This document shows, one piece after another, positions 8,797 through 17,845 of a stretch of DNA of 64,000 nt (position 1 is the first letter of the stretch; every line of letters starts with the position of its first letter). The notes under the pieces are model-generated. The model was not told the origin of the DNA. It was given only the letters and a program-made list of their open reading frames with translations, and ran no database searches. The position numbers were made by a program, and so were the translations under genes. The DNA is from Myxococcaceae bacterium JPH2 (GTDB lineage Bacteria; Myxococcota; Myxococcia; Myxococcales; Myxococcaceae). Location: the NCBI GenBank assembly GCA_016458225.1, contig JAEMGR010000007.1, positions 1 to 64,000 of the forward strand, in the 5' to 3' direction.

Positions 8797-9219
8797 TCAG
8801 ATGGAGGTGGGGGGCGAGGCATGGCGGAGTCGGAACGCCTCCGCTTTCTGCCGGTTCATTCGCGCGACATCCTCACGGCGGCGACGCTCGGTCAGCACCC
8901 GGTGCAGTCGCGTCACCGGGTCGGAGATCGCGGTGTCATCCAGCCAGGTCCGCATCCAGGCATGGGGCCGCTGCGTCTCGAAGTCCGCCCCCAGCGCCGA
9001 GGCGAGCCCCACGTACTGACGCACCTCGTCCAGCGGCAGGATGCCTCGCTCCACCACCCGCCGCACCACGGGCTCCAACGTCTCGTGGGTCCAGGCGGGG
9101 GTGGCGGTGGTCTCGACAGAGGGGGGCTCCGCGAGCAGGACTCCGACGAGCTGCTGAACCCGCGCCTCGGTCGTTGCGCGACGCAGCGCTGCCATCTGGG
9201 ATTCTCGGATCCGCAGCAA
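8797..9219 (-). CDS. Small T6SS-island accessory protein
   Basis: 140 residues if the TTG at 9219 is used; it has GGGGGG six bases upstream and gives M-L-R-I-R-E-S-Q-M. The frame extends to 9282 and an ATG lies at 9195. The body matches, from memory, a family found beside VgrG and DUF4123 genes: M-L-R-I-R-x-x-Q-M-x-A, then V-x-R-G-I-L-x-x-x-E-V-R-Q-Y-V, G-A-D-F-E and I-S-D-P-V-x-R-L. It is cytosolic, with no catalytic motif. First gene of the three-gene minus-strand unit with the peptidoglycan-binding protein and the giant protein. Function unknown; adaptor or chaperone is the reasonable guess. Confidence 0.6.
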   Translation of the reverse strand: MLRIRESQMAALRRATTEARVQQLVGVLLAEPPSVETTATPAWTHETLEPVVRRVVERGILPLDEVRQYVGLASALGADFETQRPHAWMRTWLDDTAISDPVTRLHRVLTERRRREDVARMNRQKAEAFRLRHASPPTSI

Positions 9220-9472
9220 CGTCGACCCCCCGCTCGTGGTGAAGGAAGACAGAAGTATTCCCGGTGCAATCCGTGTTGGCAAGGCGGGCGGGGGAGGGAT
9301 TGCGCGGCACCCTCCGGAGGGTCAGGTCTGTCCCAGCCCCGTAGGGCGCTGCCCCGGCGCCAGGTCACAGATGCGAGGCAAAGCCAGCCAGACCACGCAG
9401 AGCGCTCCTCGCTGTCTGTCGTGGTGATGGATTCGTGTGCGACGAATGTTTGTCCAAACCCACAGGTCCCGC

Positions 9473-9769
9473 ATGGCTCATTTTCACGGTGCGACGCGTC
9501 GAGAGGTCCTGATGTGGGCGCTGGGCAGCCATGCCCTCGTTCGTACGCTGTTGGCGCAGGAGGCCCTGGCCGCGCCGGTGCGGACGGAGGTCCAGGCTTG
9601 GTCCGCTCGGACCTCTCAACTGTGCGCGGACGTCAAGGGGCGCAAGCTGGAGCCACGGGAGTGGCAACAGCAGGTCGAGGAACTCTTCGCCCGAGTCCCA
9701 CTTACTGACCTGCTCCGCGCGCGTCGCATGGACTTCGACGAGGCGATTCGCCGTTACGGAAAACATTGA
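9473..9769 (+). CDS. Small protein with Tat-like signal
   Basis: 98 residues from the ATG at 9473, which has CAGGTC upstream. The frame extends 36 bp further 5'. The N-terminus T-R-R-E-V-L-M-W-A-L-G resembles a twin-arginine signal, followed by a hydrophobic stretch and a possible A-L-A cleavage near residue 34. The mature part is short and helical with R-A-R-R-M-D-F-D-E-A-I-R-R-Y near the end. No family recognised. It lies 67 bp upstream of the sterol-desaturase-type gene on the same strand and may be its partner. A 98-residue Tat substrate with no cofactor motif would be unusual, so the export call is tentative. Confidence 0.55.
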   Translation: MAHFHGATRREVLMWALGSHALVRTLLAQEALAAPVRTEVQAWSARTSQLCADVKGRKLEPREWQQQVEELFARVPLTDLLRARRMDFDEAIRRYGKH

Positions 9770-9836
9770 GCGGGTGCTCGTCTCACCGAGGCCGGACGCC
9801 ATGGACACGCCCTGAAGTCCGTGAGTTGAATGGACC

Positions 9837-10982
9837 TTGTTCTCTCTCGGGATACCTCTCTTGGACCTCTCTTTGACTCCTGGCTTGCGCACCGACCTGG
9901 GGAAGCGTGCCGGTGTGACCGGCGGCCTGCTGGGCGTGTTGTGTGTGTTCGCTGAGTTCTGTTTCTTGTTTCCCCACCTGCTGGTTTCCAACGACAGCCG
10001 GGCCCTCTACGCGGAGCACATGGGCCTGTTTCGCGGCATCCTTCAGGCCGCCATCGTCGCCACCTTCGTGCTCGGGGCCATCAGCGCGCTCATCCTGCGC
10101 TCCAAGGCCCATGGCGGCATCGCGATGCTGCTCGCGCTGGTGGCGTTGCTCCTGGGCGGGAGTGAAGTGGAGCCGCTCACCCGCGAGCCGCGTGCCTTCA
10201 GCGCGGGCCTGGACTACTTCGTGTTGGAGCTCTTCGTTCTGGGGCTGTTGTTCATCCCCATGGAACGGCTCTGGGGGCTCCATCCGCAGCGCATCTTCCG
10301 CGAGGGCTGGCAGACGGACCTCAAGCACTTCTTCGTCAGCCACGTGGGCGTGCAGCTCATCTCCTTCGCGGTGCTGATTCCCGTGCAGGTCTTTCTTTCC
10401 TGGGCCGTGCGCGCGGACTTCCAGGCCCACGTGGCGGCTCAGCCCGTGTGGCTGCAAGTCTTCGAGATTCTCTTCGTGGTCGACCTGGTGAGCTACTGGG
10501 TGCACCGCGCCTTCCACCAGGTTCCCTGGATGTGGAAATTCCACGCGATCCACCACTCCAGTTTGCAGATGGACTGGCTGGCCAGCTCGCGCTCACACCT
10601 GGTGGATGTGCTCATCAACCGGGTGGCGGGGTTCGTCCCCGCGTTCCTCCTGGGGTTCAGCCCCTCCGCCATCTACGGCTACCTGGTCTTCGTCTCGTTC
10701 CACGCTGTCTACATTCACGCCAACGTGAGCCATCGCTGGCCGTACCTGCGTTGGGTGTTCGCGACGCCGGAGTTCCACCACTGGCACCACACGTCGGACG
10801 AGGAAGGCATCGACAAGAACTTCGCGGTCTTCCTCTCGTTCATCGACGTCATCTTCGGCACCGCGCACCTCCCCGCGCACTGGCCCTCGCGCTATGGAAC
10901 GACGAAGTTCCAGCCGCCCGAGACGTATCTGGGGCAGCTCGCCTATCCGTTCCAGCGGCACGAAGAGACGCCTTACGGGTAG
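9837..10982 (+). CDS. Sterol desaturase / fatty acid hydroxylase family protein
   Basis: 381 residues from the TTG at 9837. A later TTG (9861, behind GGGAT) or GTG (9915) is also possible because no start has a strong ribosome binding site. About six hydrophobic segments span the chain. The di-iron histidine clusters are intact: H-R-A-F-H near residue 223, H-A-I-H-H near 237 and E-F-H-H-W-H-H near 314-320, the H-x3-H, H-x2-H-H and H-x2-H-H pattern. Members are inner-membrane O2-dependent hydroxylases or desaturases of sterols, fatty acids or carotenoids. Myxobacteria make sterols and unusual lipids, but the substrate cannot be told from sequence. Confidence 0.9.
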   Translation: MFSLGIPLLDLSLTPGLRTDLGKRAGVTGGLLGVLCVFAEFCFLFPHLLVSNDSRALYAEHMGLFRGILQAAIVATFVLGAISALILRSKAHGGIAMLLALVALLLGGSEVEPLTREPRAFSAGLDYFVLELFVLGLLFIPMERLWGLHPQRIFREGWQTDLKHFFVSHVGVQLISFAVLIPVQVFLSWAVRADFQAHVAAQPVWLQVFEILFVVDLVSYWVHRAFHQVPWMWKFHAIHHSSLQMDWLASSRSHLVDVLINRVAGFVPAFLLGFSPSAIYGYLVFVSFHAVYIHANVSHRWPYLRWVFATPEFHHWHHTSDEEGIDKNFAVFLSFIDVIFGTAHLPAHWPSRYGTTKFQPPETYLGQLAYPFQRHEETPYG

Positions 10983-11010
10983 GCCGACGTTCTCGGGCCT
11001 GGGTGGCTGG

Positions 11011-11565
11011 CTACAACATCCACCGCCAGGACAATCCGAGCAGCGTGGTGTAGCCCACCACCGAGCGCTCGATGCGCCCCTCAGGGGACAGGAAGAAGAC
11101 GGTGGGGAACATGTTCACCCGCCACGCTTCCTGGAGCGAGTCGTCCCCGAGGAGCACGGGGTAGTCCACCGCGTGCTCCTGGGTGAAGCGCCGTACGGCG
11201 GCCACATCGTCATAGGCCAGCGCGACGGACACGACGTGCGCGGAGTCTCCCGCGAGGCGTCGCAGCTGCGAGAGGTTCGAGGACTCCGCGCCGCACACGC
11301 CGCACCACGGTGCCCAGAAGGCGAGCACCACCGGCTTGCCGCGCAACGAGGCGAGCGACACGGTCTCGCCCGAGAGGCTCGTGAGGGTGAAGTCCGGAGC
11401 CTGTGTGCCTGCGCCTGGCAGATGCCGTGTCTGCCAGGCCGCCACCGCGGTGATGACGAGCGCCACGAGGGCCAGGTCCACGCCCCACCGCACCCACCAG
11501 CGCTGTCGTGCTCGGGCCCATGCGGCCCGTACTCGCTCCAGCGCTCCAGTGCCTGCCGTCTGCAT
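11011..11565 (-). CDS. Membrane-anchored thioredoxin-like (TlpA/ResA) protein
   Basis: 184 residues. One transmembrane anchor (about 27-45) is followed by a TlpA/ResA redoxin domain: Q-A-P-D-F-T-L-T, F-W-A-P-W-C-G-V-C with the redox pair C-G-V-C, and the cis-Pro segment M-F-P-T-V-F-F-L. The catalytic domain faces the periplasm. Such proteins reduce disulfides during cytochrome c maturation or defend against oxidants. Here the neighbour is an HPF-type hibernation factor 108 bp upstream on the same strand, so a stress role is plausible. GGAG lies upstream of the ATG. Confidence 0.9.
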   Translation of the reverse strand: MQTAGTGALERVRAAWARARQRWWVRWGVDLALVALVITAVAAWQTRHLPGAGTQAPDFTLTSLSGETVSLASLRGKPVVLAFWAPWCGVCGAESSNLSQLRRLAGDSAHVVSVALAYDDVAAVRRFTQEHAVDYPVLLGDDSLQEAWRVNMFPTVFFLSPEGRIERSVVGYTTLLGLSWRWML

Positions 11566-11673
11566 GGCGTATCTCCAGGAAGGGCTCGTGGGCGCTCACG
11601 GCCCGCGCGTCACGAGCCCATCCTGACATTGCCCAGGGCCCTCCGGGGGGAAGGCTCGTGGGGGAGCGAGCGG

Positions 11674-12039
11674 TCAGACGGGGTGAGGCAGCTCCTCAGC
11701 GGCCCACGGGCCGGTCCTCACGCTCGCGCTGTCCTGGCGGTGTGTACGCCCCAGCGCCTTGCTCACGGCGTGTCCGGCGCGCTCCAGGGCTCGGTCCACC
11801 GCCGCGGCGTAGCTGGCGTCCATCGCCTCCGAGGCGAGCTGGCCCCCATGCTCCAGGCGCACGGTCACCTTCGCCACCTTGTCCACGCCTCCGCGTGGGC
11901 CGTTGATGTCTTCCAAGCGCACCGTCACCTCGCGGACCCGGTCCGACAGTCGTCCCATGGCGAAGCGCGCGCGGCGCTCGACGTGGGTGCGAAGGGTCTC
12001 GGTCAGGGTGAAGTGTCGGGCTCGGATTTCGATTCGCAT
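11674..12039 (-). CDS. Ribosome hibernation-promoting factor (HPF/RaiA, S30EA family)
   Basis: 121 residues from ATG 12039, behind GAGGAGCCGAGG. The upstream in-frame ATG at 12063 is less likely. It has the S30AE beta-alpha-beta-beta-beta-alpha pattern: M-R-I-E-I-R-A-R-H-F, the long first helix, V-T-V-R-L-E-D, V-T-V-R-L-E-H-G, and a second helix A-A-A-V-D-R-A-L-E-R-A. This is a short form without the dimerising C-terminal domain of long HPF. It binds idle 30S subunits in stationary phase or stress. The ~25-residue Gly/Pro/Glu tail is not conserved family sequence. Confidence 0.88.
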   Translation of the reverse strand: MRIEIRARHFTLTETLRTHVERRARFAMGRLSDRVREVTVRLEDINGPRGGVDKVAKVTVRLEHGGQLASEAMDASYAAAVDRALERAGHAVSKALGRTHRQDSASVRTGPWAAEELPHPV

Positions 12040-12276
12040 CCTCGGCTCCTCATGGCCCACCATGGGCCTCCCCTCTTCTCTGTCGGCTGACGACTTTCGG
12101 CGCCAATAGGAAAACCACTGAGGATGCTTCGAAAAAACGAAGGTCTCCTGCGGGAATGAGGAGGGCGTCGGGATGTTGGCTCCGGGCCAGGGTTCAGGTC
12201 GCGAAGGGCATCCGTGTGCCCTATGACCGAGACATCGCCGAGAGATGCTGGAGGACGGCGCGAGCGCGCCATGGCC

Positions 12277-12639
12277 TTACGTCCCCTGTGCGCTGGCGTC
12301 ATGGATGCTGCGGCTGTCGGTCGGCGCTTCGGTGCGCTCGTGCATGCCGTAGTCGCGCAGCACCTGCGCCACGCGCAGTCGGTAGCCGGCAAACACGCCG
12401 TCGCGACCGTTGGCCTGCGCCTCTCGATGCGCCACCGAGTTGCGCCAGGCGAGCACCGCCGCCTCATCGCGAAAGAACGACAGCGACAGCAGCTTGCCGG
12501 GGTTCGTCAGACTCTGGAATCGCTCCACGGAGACGAAGCCGTCGATCTGCCGCAGGGTGGGCAACAGCTGCGCGCCAAGGTCGAGGTAGGAATCCTGCCG
12601 GCCTGGCGCCGGCTCGACTTCAAAGATGACCGCAATCAT
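12277..12639 (-). CDS. Antibiotic biosynthesis monooxygenase (ABM) family protein
   Basis: 120 residues; GGGAG precedes the ATG at 12639. The ferredoxin-like ABM pattern is clear: M-I-A-V-I-F-E-V at the start, G-F-V-S-V-E-R-F in the middle, L-S-L-S-F-F-R-D-E-A-A-V-L-A-W-R and H-R-E-A-Q later. ABM proteins are small cofactor-free or haem-degrading oxygenases, or stand-alone dimers in secondary metabolism. It starts 38 bp after the P450 stop, so it is probably co-transcribed and may act on the same molecule. Confidence 0.85.
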   Translation of the reverse strand: MIAVIFEVEPAPGRQDSYLDLGAQLLPTLRQIDGFVSVERFQSLTNPGKLLSLSFFRDEAAVLAWRNSVAHREAQANGRDGVFAGYRLRVAQVLRDYGMHERTEAPTDSRSIHDASAQGT

Positions 12640-12677
12640 GGTGGCTCCCGGTGGAGTGAATCGGGTGGGCGATGGTG

Positions 12678-13835
12678 TCAGCCGAAGCGAGGCATGCGCG
12701 CATTGACTGAAGGTCGATAGGAGAAGCGCTGCGCCAACGCGGCTGGCTGGATGCCGCGCGCCAGCAGCGCCGTCACGGTGGCCGAGGCCAGGGCCTGCGC
12801 CAGTGAGTGACCGGGGCATGCGTGTGCGCCAGCGCCAAACGTCCACGGGCGGCCATCGATATCGGGGCGCATCGTGCCGGCGGATGCGAGCACCACCAGC
12901 ACGCCGTCGCCCGCGGAAACCCGCGCGCCACACAGCGTCGTGTCGTGCGCGATGAAGCGCCGTGTGTTCTGCACGGATGGATCCTCACGGGCCACTCGGG
13001 CGACCCAGGCGTGCATGAGGTCCAGTGCTTCAGCTGTCACGCTGTCTGGAGCATCGCCTCTCCTGACGCCTACGTCCGACGAACCCACGTCTTCACGGGC
13101 CAGCCTCAGCAGCGTGTTGCCAGCCAACCCTGCCGTGGCCTCACAGGTCTGGACCAGCAGGCCAGCCGCGTTGGCTGCCACGGCTTCTGGCGGGATACCG
13201 GCGGCAGCGGCCGACTGGCGCAGCGCGAAGAGCGGACTGTCATCGGGTACGGGCAGCTCGGCCCAGCGCATCAGCGCTTGCGCGGCTTGTGCACCACGCG
13301 CTGCATCCTCGGCGCTGGCCAAAGGCGATTGTGCGGTCGCATAGGTCGCCACCTGGGCGGCGATGCCGTCAGGGTCCAGCGAGGACTCGACTGGGAGCCC
13401 GAGCAACGTGCCCACGGTGAGCACGGGAATCGTGCGCAGCCATGCATTGACGGTCTCACCAGGCGAGGTGGCCTCACACGGCAGTCGCGATGTCAGCCAG
13501 AGCGCATGTCGCCTGGCCGTGGGGAGATCGACGGCGGCCAGCTCCGTGGCCAGCATGCCCTTGAGGGGTGCATGTGCTGGCCCGTCATTCATCCGCACGA
13601 GTCTGCCGAACAGCGCTCCGGCAGCGGTATTGACCAACGCGGGTGGAACCGGCTGGGCCGCTGGTCGCACACGGCAGGCCGGATGCCGCAGCACCTCGGC
13701 CACCGCGTCAGGTCCAGCCGCCACCCACAGGCCGAGCGCGGTATCTCGGTAGAACGAGCGCGTGGCGGCGAGGTGCCGGTAGTAGGGGTACGGGTCGGGA
13801 TGCGTGACGGCGGCGATGGGATCGGCGGGGAACAT
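12678..13835 (-). CDS. Cytochrome P450 with altered ExxR motif
   Basis: 385 residues from ATG 13835 (M-F-P-A-D-P). The frame is open 73 codons further upstream, but that part is Arg/Pro-rich and not P450-like. The haem loop F-G-A-G-A-H-A-C-P-G places the thiolate Cys at 340. The I-helix reads Q-T-C-E-A-T-A-G-L, keeping the acid and the Thr. The K-helix motif before D-P-S-V-Q-N-T-R-R-F reads R-V-A-R (280-283), so the near-invariant Glu of E-x-x-R is Arg. Soluble bacterial P450; it needs external redox partners, none of which are nearby. Pairs with the downstream ABM monooxygenase. Substrate unknown. Confidence 0.9.
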   Translation of the reverse strand: MFPADPIAAVTHPDPYPYYRHLAATRSFYRDTALGLWVAAGPDAVAEVLRHPACRVRPAAQPVPPALVNTAAGALFGRLVRMNDGPAHAPLKGMLATELAAVDLPTARRHALWLTSRLPCEATSPGETVNAWLRTIPVLTVGTLLGLPVESSLDPDGIAAQVATYATAQSPLASAEDAARGAQAAQALMRWAELPVPDDSPLFALRQSAAAAGIPPEAVAANAAGLLVQTCEATAGLAGNTLLRLAREDVGSSDVGVRRGDAPDSVTAEALDLMHAWVARVAREDPSVQNTRRFIAHDTTLCGARVSAGDGVLVVLASAGTMRPDIDGRPWTFGAGAHACPGHSLAQALASATVTALLARGIQPAALAQRFSYRPSVNARMPRFG

Positions 13836-14117
13836 GGAGGTCGGCAGTCGGCGCGAGAACGAGAGTCGATGGGGCCGTGTCGGCAACAATCGGTCGATGC
13901 GCGCAGAATGGCGCCGAGGCCGCACCCGATGTTTCGGCGCGACATGAAACGTCGATGGGTGCGGCCGCCTTTGACGCACGGCGCCCCTCACCGGCGTCGT
14001 AGGCTGTCTCTCCTTCGGTCTCACCCGGGCCGAGCACGCCACCGCCCACGGCATCAGGTTGCGTGGGCAGTGGTCTCAGGGGGACCCGACAGCCTCATCG
14101 GTGCATCGTGCTCCGCG

Positions 14118-17100
14118 CTACGGCTGGGGCTCGCAGACGCCGCACTCCAGGGGGGCACCGCAGCCGTCGTCCACGGTGCCGCAGGGCACGCCCAGCGACG
14201 CGCACGTCACGGCAGCGCCGCCACACGTCCCCGCGATACAGGCATCCGCCTGCGTGCAGGCCAGCCCGTCGTCACAAGCCGTCCCGTCCGGCAGCGCCTC
14301 GTCCGCGGGGCAATCCACCTGGGTGCCGTCGCAGAATTCGGCCGCGTCACACGTGCTACCCGCTGGTCGGCACGTCACCTGGGCAGCAGCGGCGACGACA
14401 CCACATGTTCCATCCTCCGCGGCTCCTGCGGCCTGGCTGCACGCTTGGCAGTCCGTGGACACTCCGCCACCGCAGGCGCTGTCGCAGCAGACTCCGTCCG
14501 CGCAGAAACCGCTGGTGCAGTCCGACTCCGAGGCACATGCCGCGCCCTGGTCGCCAAATGTCAGGGTGATCGCTTTCCCCCGGACGACATTGAGGGCCGA
14601 GTCATAGCGGGAGACCAGCGCCATGAAGCGGCCCGGGGCGTGGGAGGCCAGGGGGGGCAGGGGTGGACTGATCCATGATGACGAATCCGGCCCCGTCCAC
14701 GACCCTGCCCGCCGGAGAGACCCGGGTACCAAATAGGTTCTGGCTCGTTCGCCAGTCCACCAGGAAGTTTCCTCCATCAAAGGCCACTCGGGGCATGTCC
14801 TGATGGCCGGAGAGGGTGCACAACGGGATGTTCTCGGCGTCGAGCAGGGCGCCGTCCGCGGGGGACACGCGCACCGCGTAGACGTTGCCATCCGTGCTAG
14901 TGGGGTAGCCTGTCCATGCGAGAAGGTAGACGCCCCCTCCATAGGTCACGGCCGGGTAGTTCGTGTGGAACGTGCTGCGCGACAGGTCCAGGCCCGTGGC
15001 GAGCACCGTGTCCGTCGCGCCACTCACGCGCGCGCCCTTGATTCTTCCCACCGATCGGAGGTCCACCCAGGCGACGAGGTAGTCTGCTCCATCCGAGGCC
15101 ACCGTCGGGGAATCCTTCGTGAAGTTCCCGTCGGCGAGCAGGAGCTCCGATCCGAGCTTCACCCCATCCATGCCCCGCACCCGAGCTCCGTAGATGCCCG
15201 CCGAGGTGCTCGTCCGGGAGTCCCTCCAGACCACAAGGAAGGTGCTCCCACTGGAGGCTACCGCCACCTGGTCTTGGTTCTGGGCTGCGGTGGTAATGGA
15301 CAGGCCCGCAGGGTCCAGAACCAGTCCATCCGAAGCCCGCACCCGGGTCCCGTACACGTCCGACGTCGTCCCGTTGCGGAAGTCCTGCCACGCAACGAGG
15401 AAGTTCGAGCCATCGAATGCGACGGCCGGCGCCTTCTCGTCCGTGGGGCGGGCGGAGATGAGAATGCCGGATGGGTCCAGTACCGCGCCATCCGAGCCAC
15501 GGACGCGCGCCGCGTAGATGTCCGAGCTCGCGCCCGTCCGGGTCTCTGCCCAGACCAGGAGGTAGCCTTCCCCCCCGCGGTGAGCGTCATGGAGGTCTGG
15601 TTCACGGCGGCGGTGGCGACGAGCAGCCCCGTGCCATCCAGCGGTACGCCATCTGATAGCCGCACCCTGGTCGCGTAGAGGTCGCTCCCCAGCTCCGTCC
15701 GGGCCTCGCTCCACGCCAGAAGTGCCTGGGTTCCATCCGTTGCGATGGCAGGGCTCTCCTCGTTCTTTGCTCCCGTGACGAGCACCAAGCCCGCAGGGTC
15801 CAGAACCACGCCATCCGAGGCCCGCACCCGCGCGCCGTAGAGGTCGACGCCCGCACCCGCGCGTCCGTCCCGCCACACCACGAAGCACTCGCCGCTCGCG
15901 AATGTCACTTGCGGATTCATCTGCCCTCCTACCGCCGTGCTGACTGCGATGCCATTGACGTCAAGCACGGATCGGTCCGAGGCCCTCACCCGCGTTGCAT
16001 AGATGTCCAGGTTGCCGTTGCGTGCGTCTGCCCACACCACCAGGTGATTCGTCCCGTCGAAGGTCACCTTGGGCTGGACCTGGTTCCCCGCCGCGGTGGT
16101 GATGGTGAATCCGTTGGCAGTATCCAGTGTGGCTCCATCTGAAGGGCGCACGCGCGTGCCGAAGAGATCGTCCCCGCCGTTGCGGTTGTCCCGCCATATG
16201 ACCAGGAAGCTGCCTCCACCGAACGACACCGCTGGGTCCTTCTGGTCATTCGCGCGCTGTGAGATCGGCAGTCCTGCTGTATCGAGCACCACGCCATCCG
16301 AGGCGCGCACCCGCGCTCCGAAGATGTCCGAGTTGGTGCTCAGCGTGTAGCGCGTGTCCTGCCACACCACGAGGTAGTGGGTCCCGTCGAAGGCCACCGA
16401 TGGGCTTGTCTGCTCTCGGGCCGCCTTGGAAATGGCGATGCCGGTGGGGTTGAGCACGACGCCGTCCGAGGCGCGCACCCGCGCGCCGTAGATGTCGTAG
16501 TTAGAGCCATTGCGCGCGTCCTGCCACACGACGAGGAAGTTCGTTCCATCGAAGGCGGACGTAAGGCCGCCTTTGGCTCCGAGGTTCGTCGAGATCGTGA
16601 TGCCCTGCTTGTCGAGGACGACTCCGTCCGAGGCTCGCACCCGCGCGCCATAGATGGCGTCATAGCCGCCGCTGCGCAGGTCCCACCAAGCGACGAGGTA
16701 CTGGCCATCACCGTAGGAGACAGTGGGTTCCCACTGGTGATTAGGCGCCGGCCGGTACGGGGTGACGTCGATTTCGGCCTCGGCAGAGATGAGTGGAGCC
16801 AGCACGGCGGGAAAGGCGGAGCCTTCCACCACGCGTGCCGGGACTCGCAGCACCAGCGCACCGTTCTCGTAAGTGGATGCCACCGCCGTGCGGCTCCCTC
16901 GGGCGTCCACCCAGGTGGCGTCGCCATAGCGCACGCCCATCCCAGTCCGGGCGTCCACGAAGTGGTGCCCCCGCATCGTCCTGCCCGCATAGGCAAGACC
17001 GGTGGTCGCCACGCGGACTTCCAGGTCCTCGGTGCCAGAGGGCTTCGCGGCCAGCTCCCAGCGCTGTTCCACGCCGTCCTCGCCGTTGCGCAGCACCTCC

Positions 17101-17507
17101 ACCACCGAGCCCCGGTTCAAGGCCAGCGCGCCGTCCTCGCGCATGGACACGACCGGTGTCGTCAGCGGTCCGCCGCGGGAGACAGCCGCGGTGCGCAACG
17201 TGAGCGTGGCCCCTTCGGTGGCCCGGGACGCGTCCGCTGCTGGCTGCCAGGGCGTGAAGTGGAACGTCCCGTCCAGCTCCGCGCGCACGATATGGCTGTC
17301 ATGGCTGGCGGAGAAGGCGCGAGGCCCCTCAGGGCGGAATGCGAAATGGATGCGCCGGATGACGGCCTGCACGTCGAACGGCTCGGCGCCGTGCGCGGCG
17401 TGGGAGGGCACGGCGGTAGGGGCCCCGGCCGGGGTGCAGGCCCCGAGCGTGGCGGTGAACAGCACGAGACTGCGCCAGAGCAGAGGCGGGACGGCAATAC
17501 GTTTCAA
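14118..17507 (-). pseudogene. Repeat lipoprotein gene broken by two frameshifts
   Basis: The frame from 17507 starts with a lipoprotein signal (T-L-G-A-C) and an N-terminal domain (about residues 40-240), then runs into ~55-residue repeats of the form F-D-G-T-x-F-L-V-V-W-x-D-x-R-N-G ... I-Y-G-A-R-V-R-A-S-D-G-V-V-L-D. The frame is lost in a 7-C run at 15570-15576; the repeats resume one frame over down to a 6-G run at 14651-14656. They then pass to a third frame holding a Cys-rich tail (C-x5-D-C ... C-C-x2-C) ending at 14118. About 13 repeats are countable. One insertion at the first tract and one deletion at the second would restore ~1,130 residues. Either a recent pseudogene or two sequencing errors. 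If intact: a propeller-like outer-surface lipoprotein. Confidence 0.8.
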
Positions 17508-17845
17508 GGGGACTCCCGAGGTAGGCGTTGATGCGGAATGTGTCTATCCCGCCCATCTGACTCCTTCTACGGAGCGCACGTCCCGACTAGGCGATTCGCC
17601 TGCCTGTCATTTCCACGAGACTGGTGAGAATGGACACCGTTGACCTAGGAATGCTTGACTTGGAGGAGAAGCCAGACAGGGGGCAGTCGCCTCAAGGGTG
17701 GTGAAGGCGAGGACCTGGGCGGCCTCGTTGGCCAGGTGGGAGGGATTGTGCCCGGACATCAGCCAGAAGAGTTCGACTCGCAGGTGCGGCTCCTCGCCTG
17801 TTCATCGGGAGGACCGCGTCCGTCGCGCAGGTGCTCTCTCTCCGC
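17508..17845. other. Intergenic stretch after hxsC
   Basis: Lies between the end of hxsC and the start of the repeat lipoprotein gene. A 50-codon minus-strand frame (17607-17759, starting M-S-G-H-N-P-S-H-L) has plausible composition but no ribosome binding site, and I do not call it. Only a weak 5-bp inverted repeat (CGCCT/AGGCG) is seen near 17690-17710. Confidence 0.4.

Noticed and set aside
6002-9019. Plus-strand frame of 1005 codons
   Set aside because: Spans three well-supported minus-strand genes and has shadow composition (Arg, Leu, Gly, His).
12807-14678. Plus-strand frame over the P450 gene
   Set aside because: The P450 on the other strand has haem and I-helix motifs; this frame has none.
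17607-17759. 50-codon minus-strand frame after hxsC
   Set aside because: No ribosome binding site and no recognisable similarity; possibly chance.
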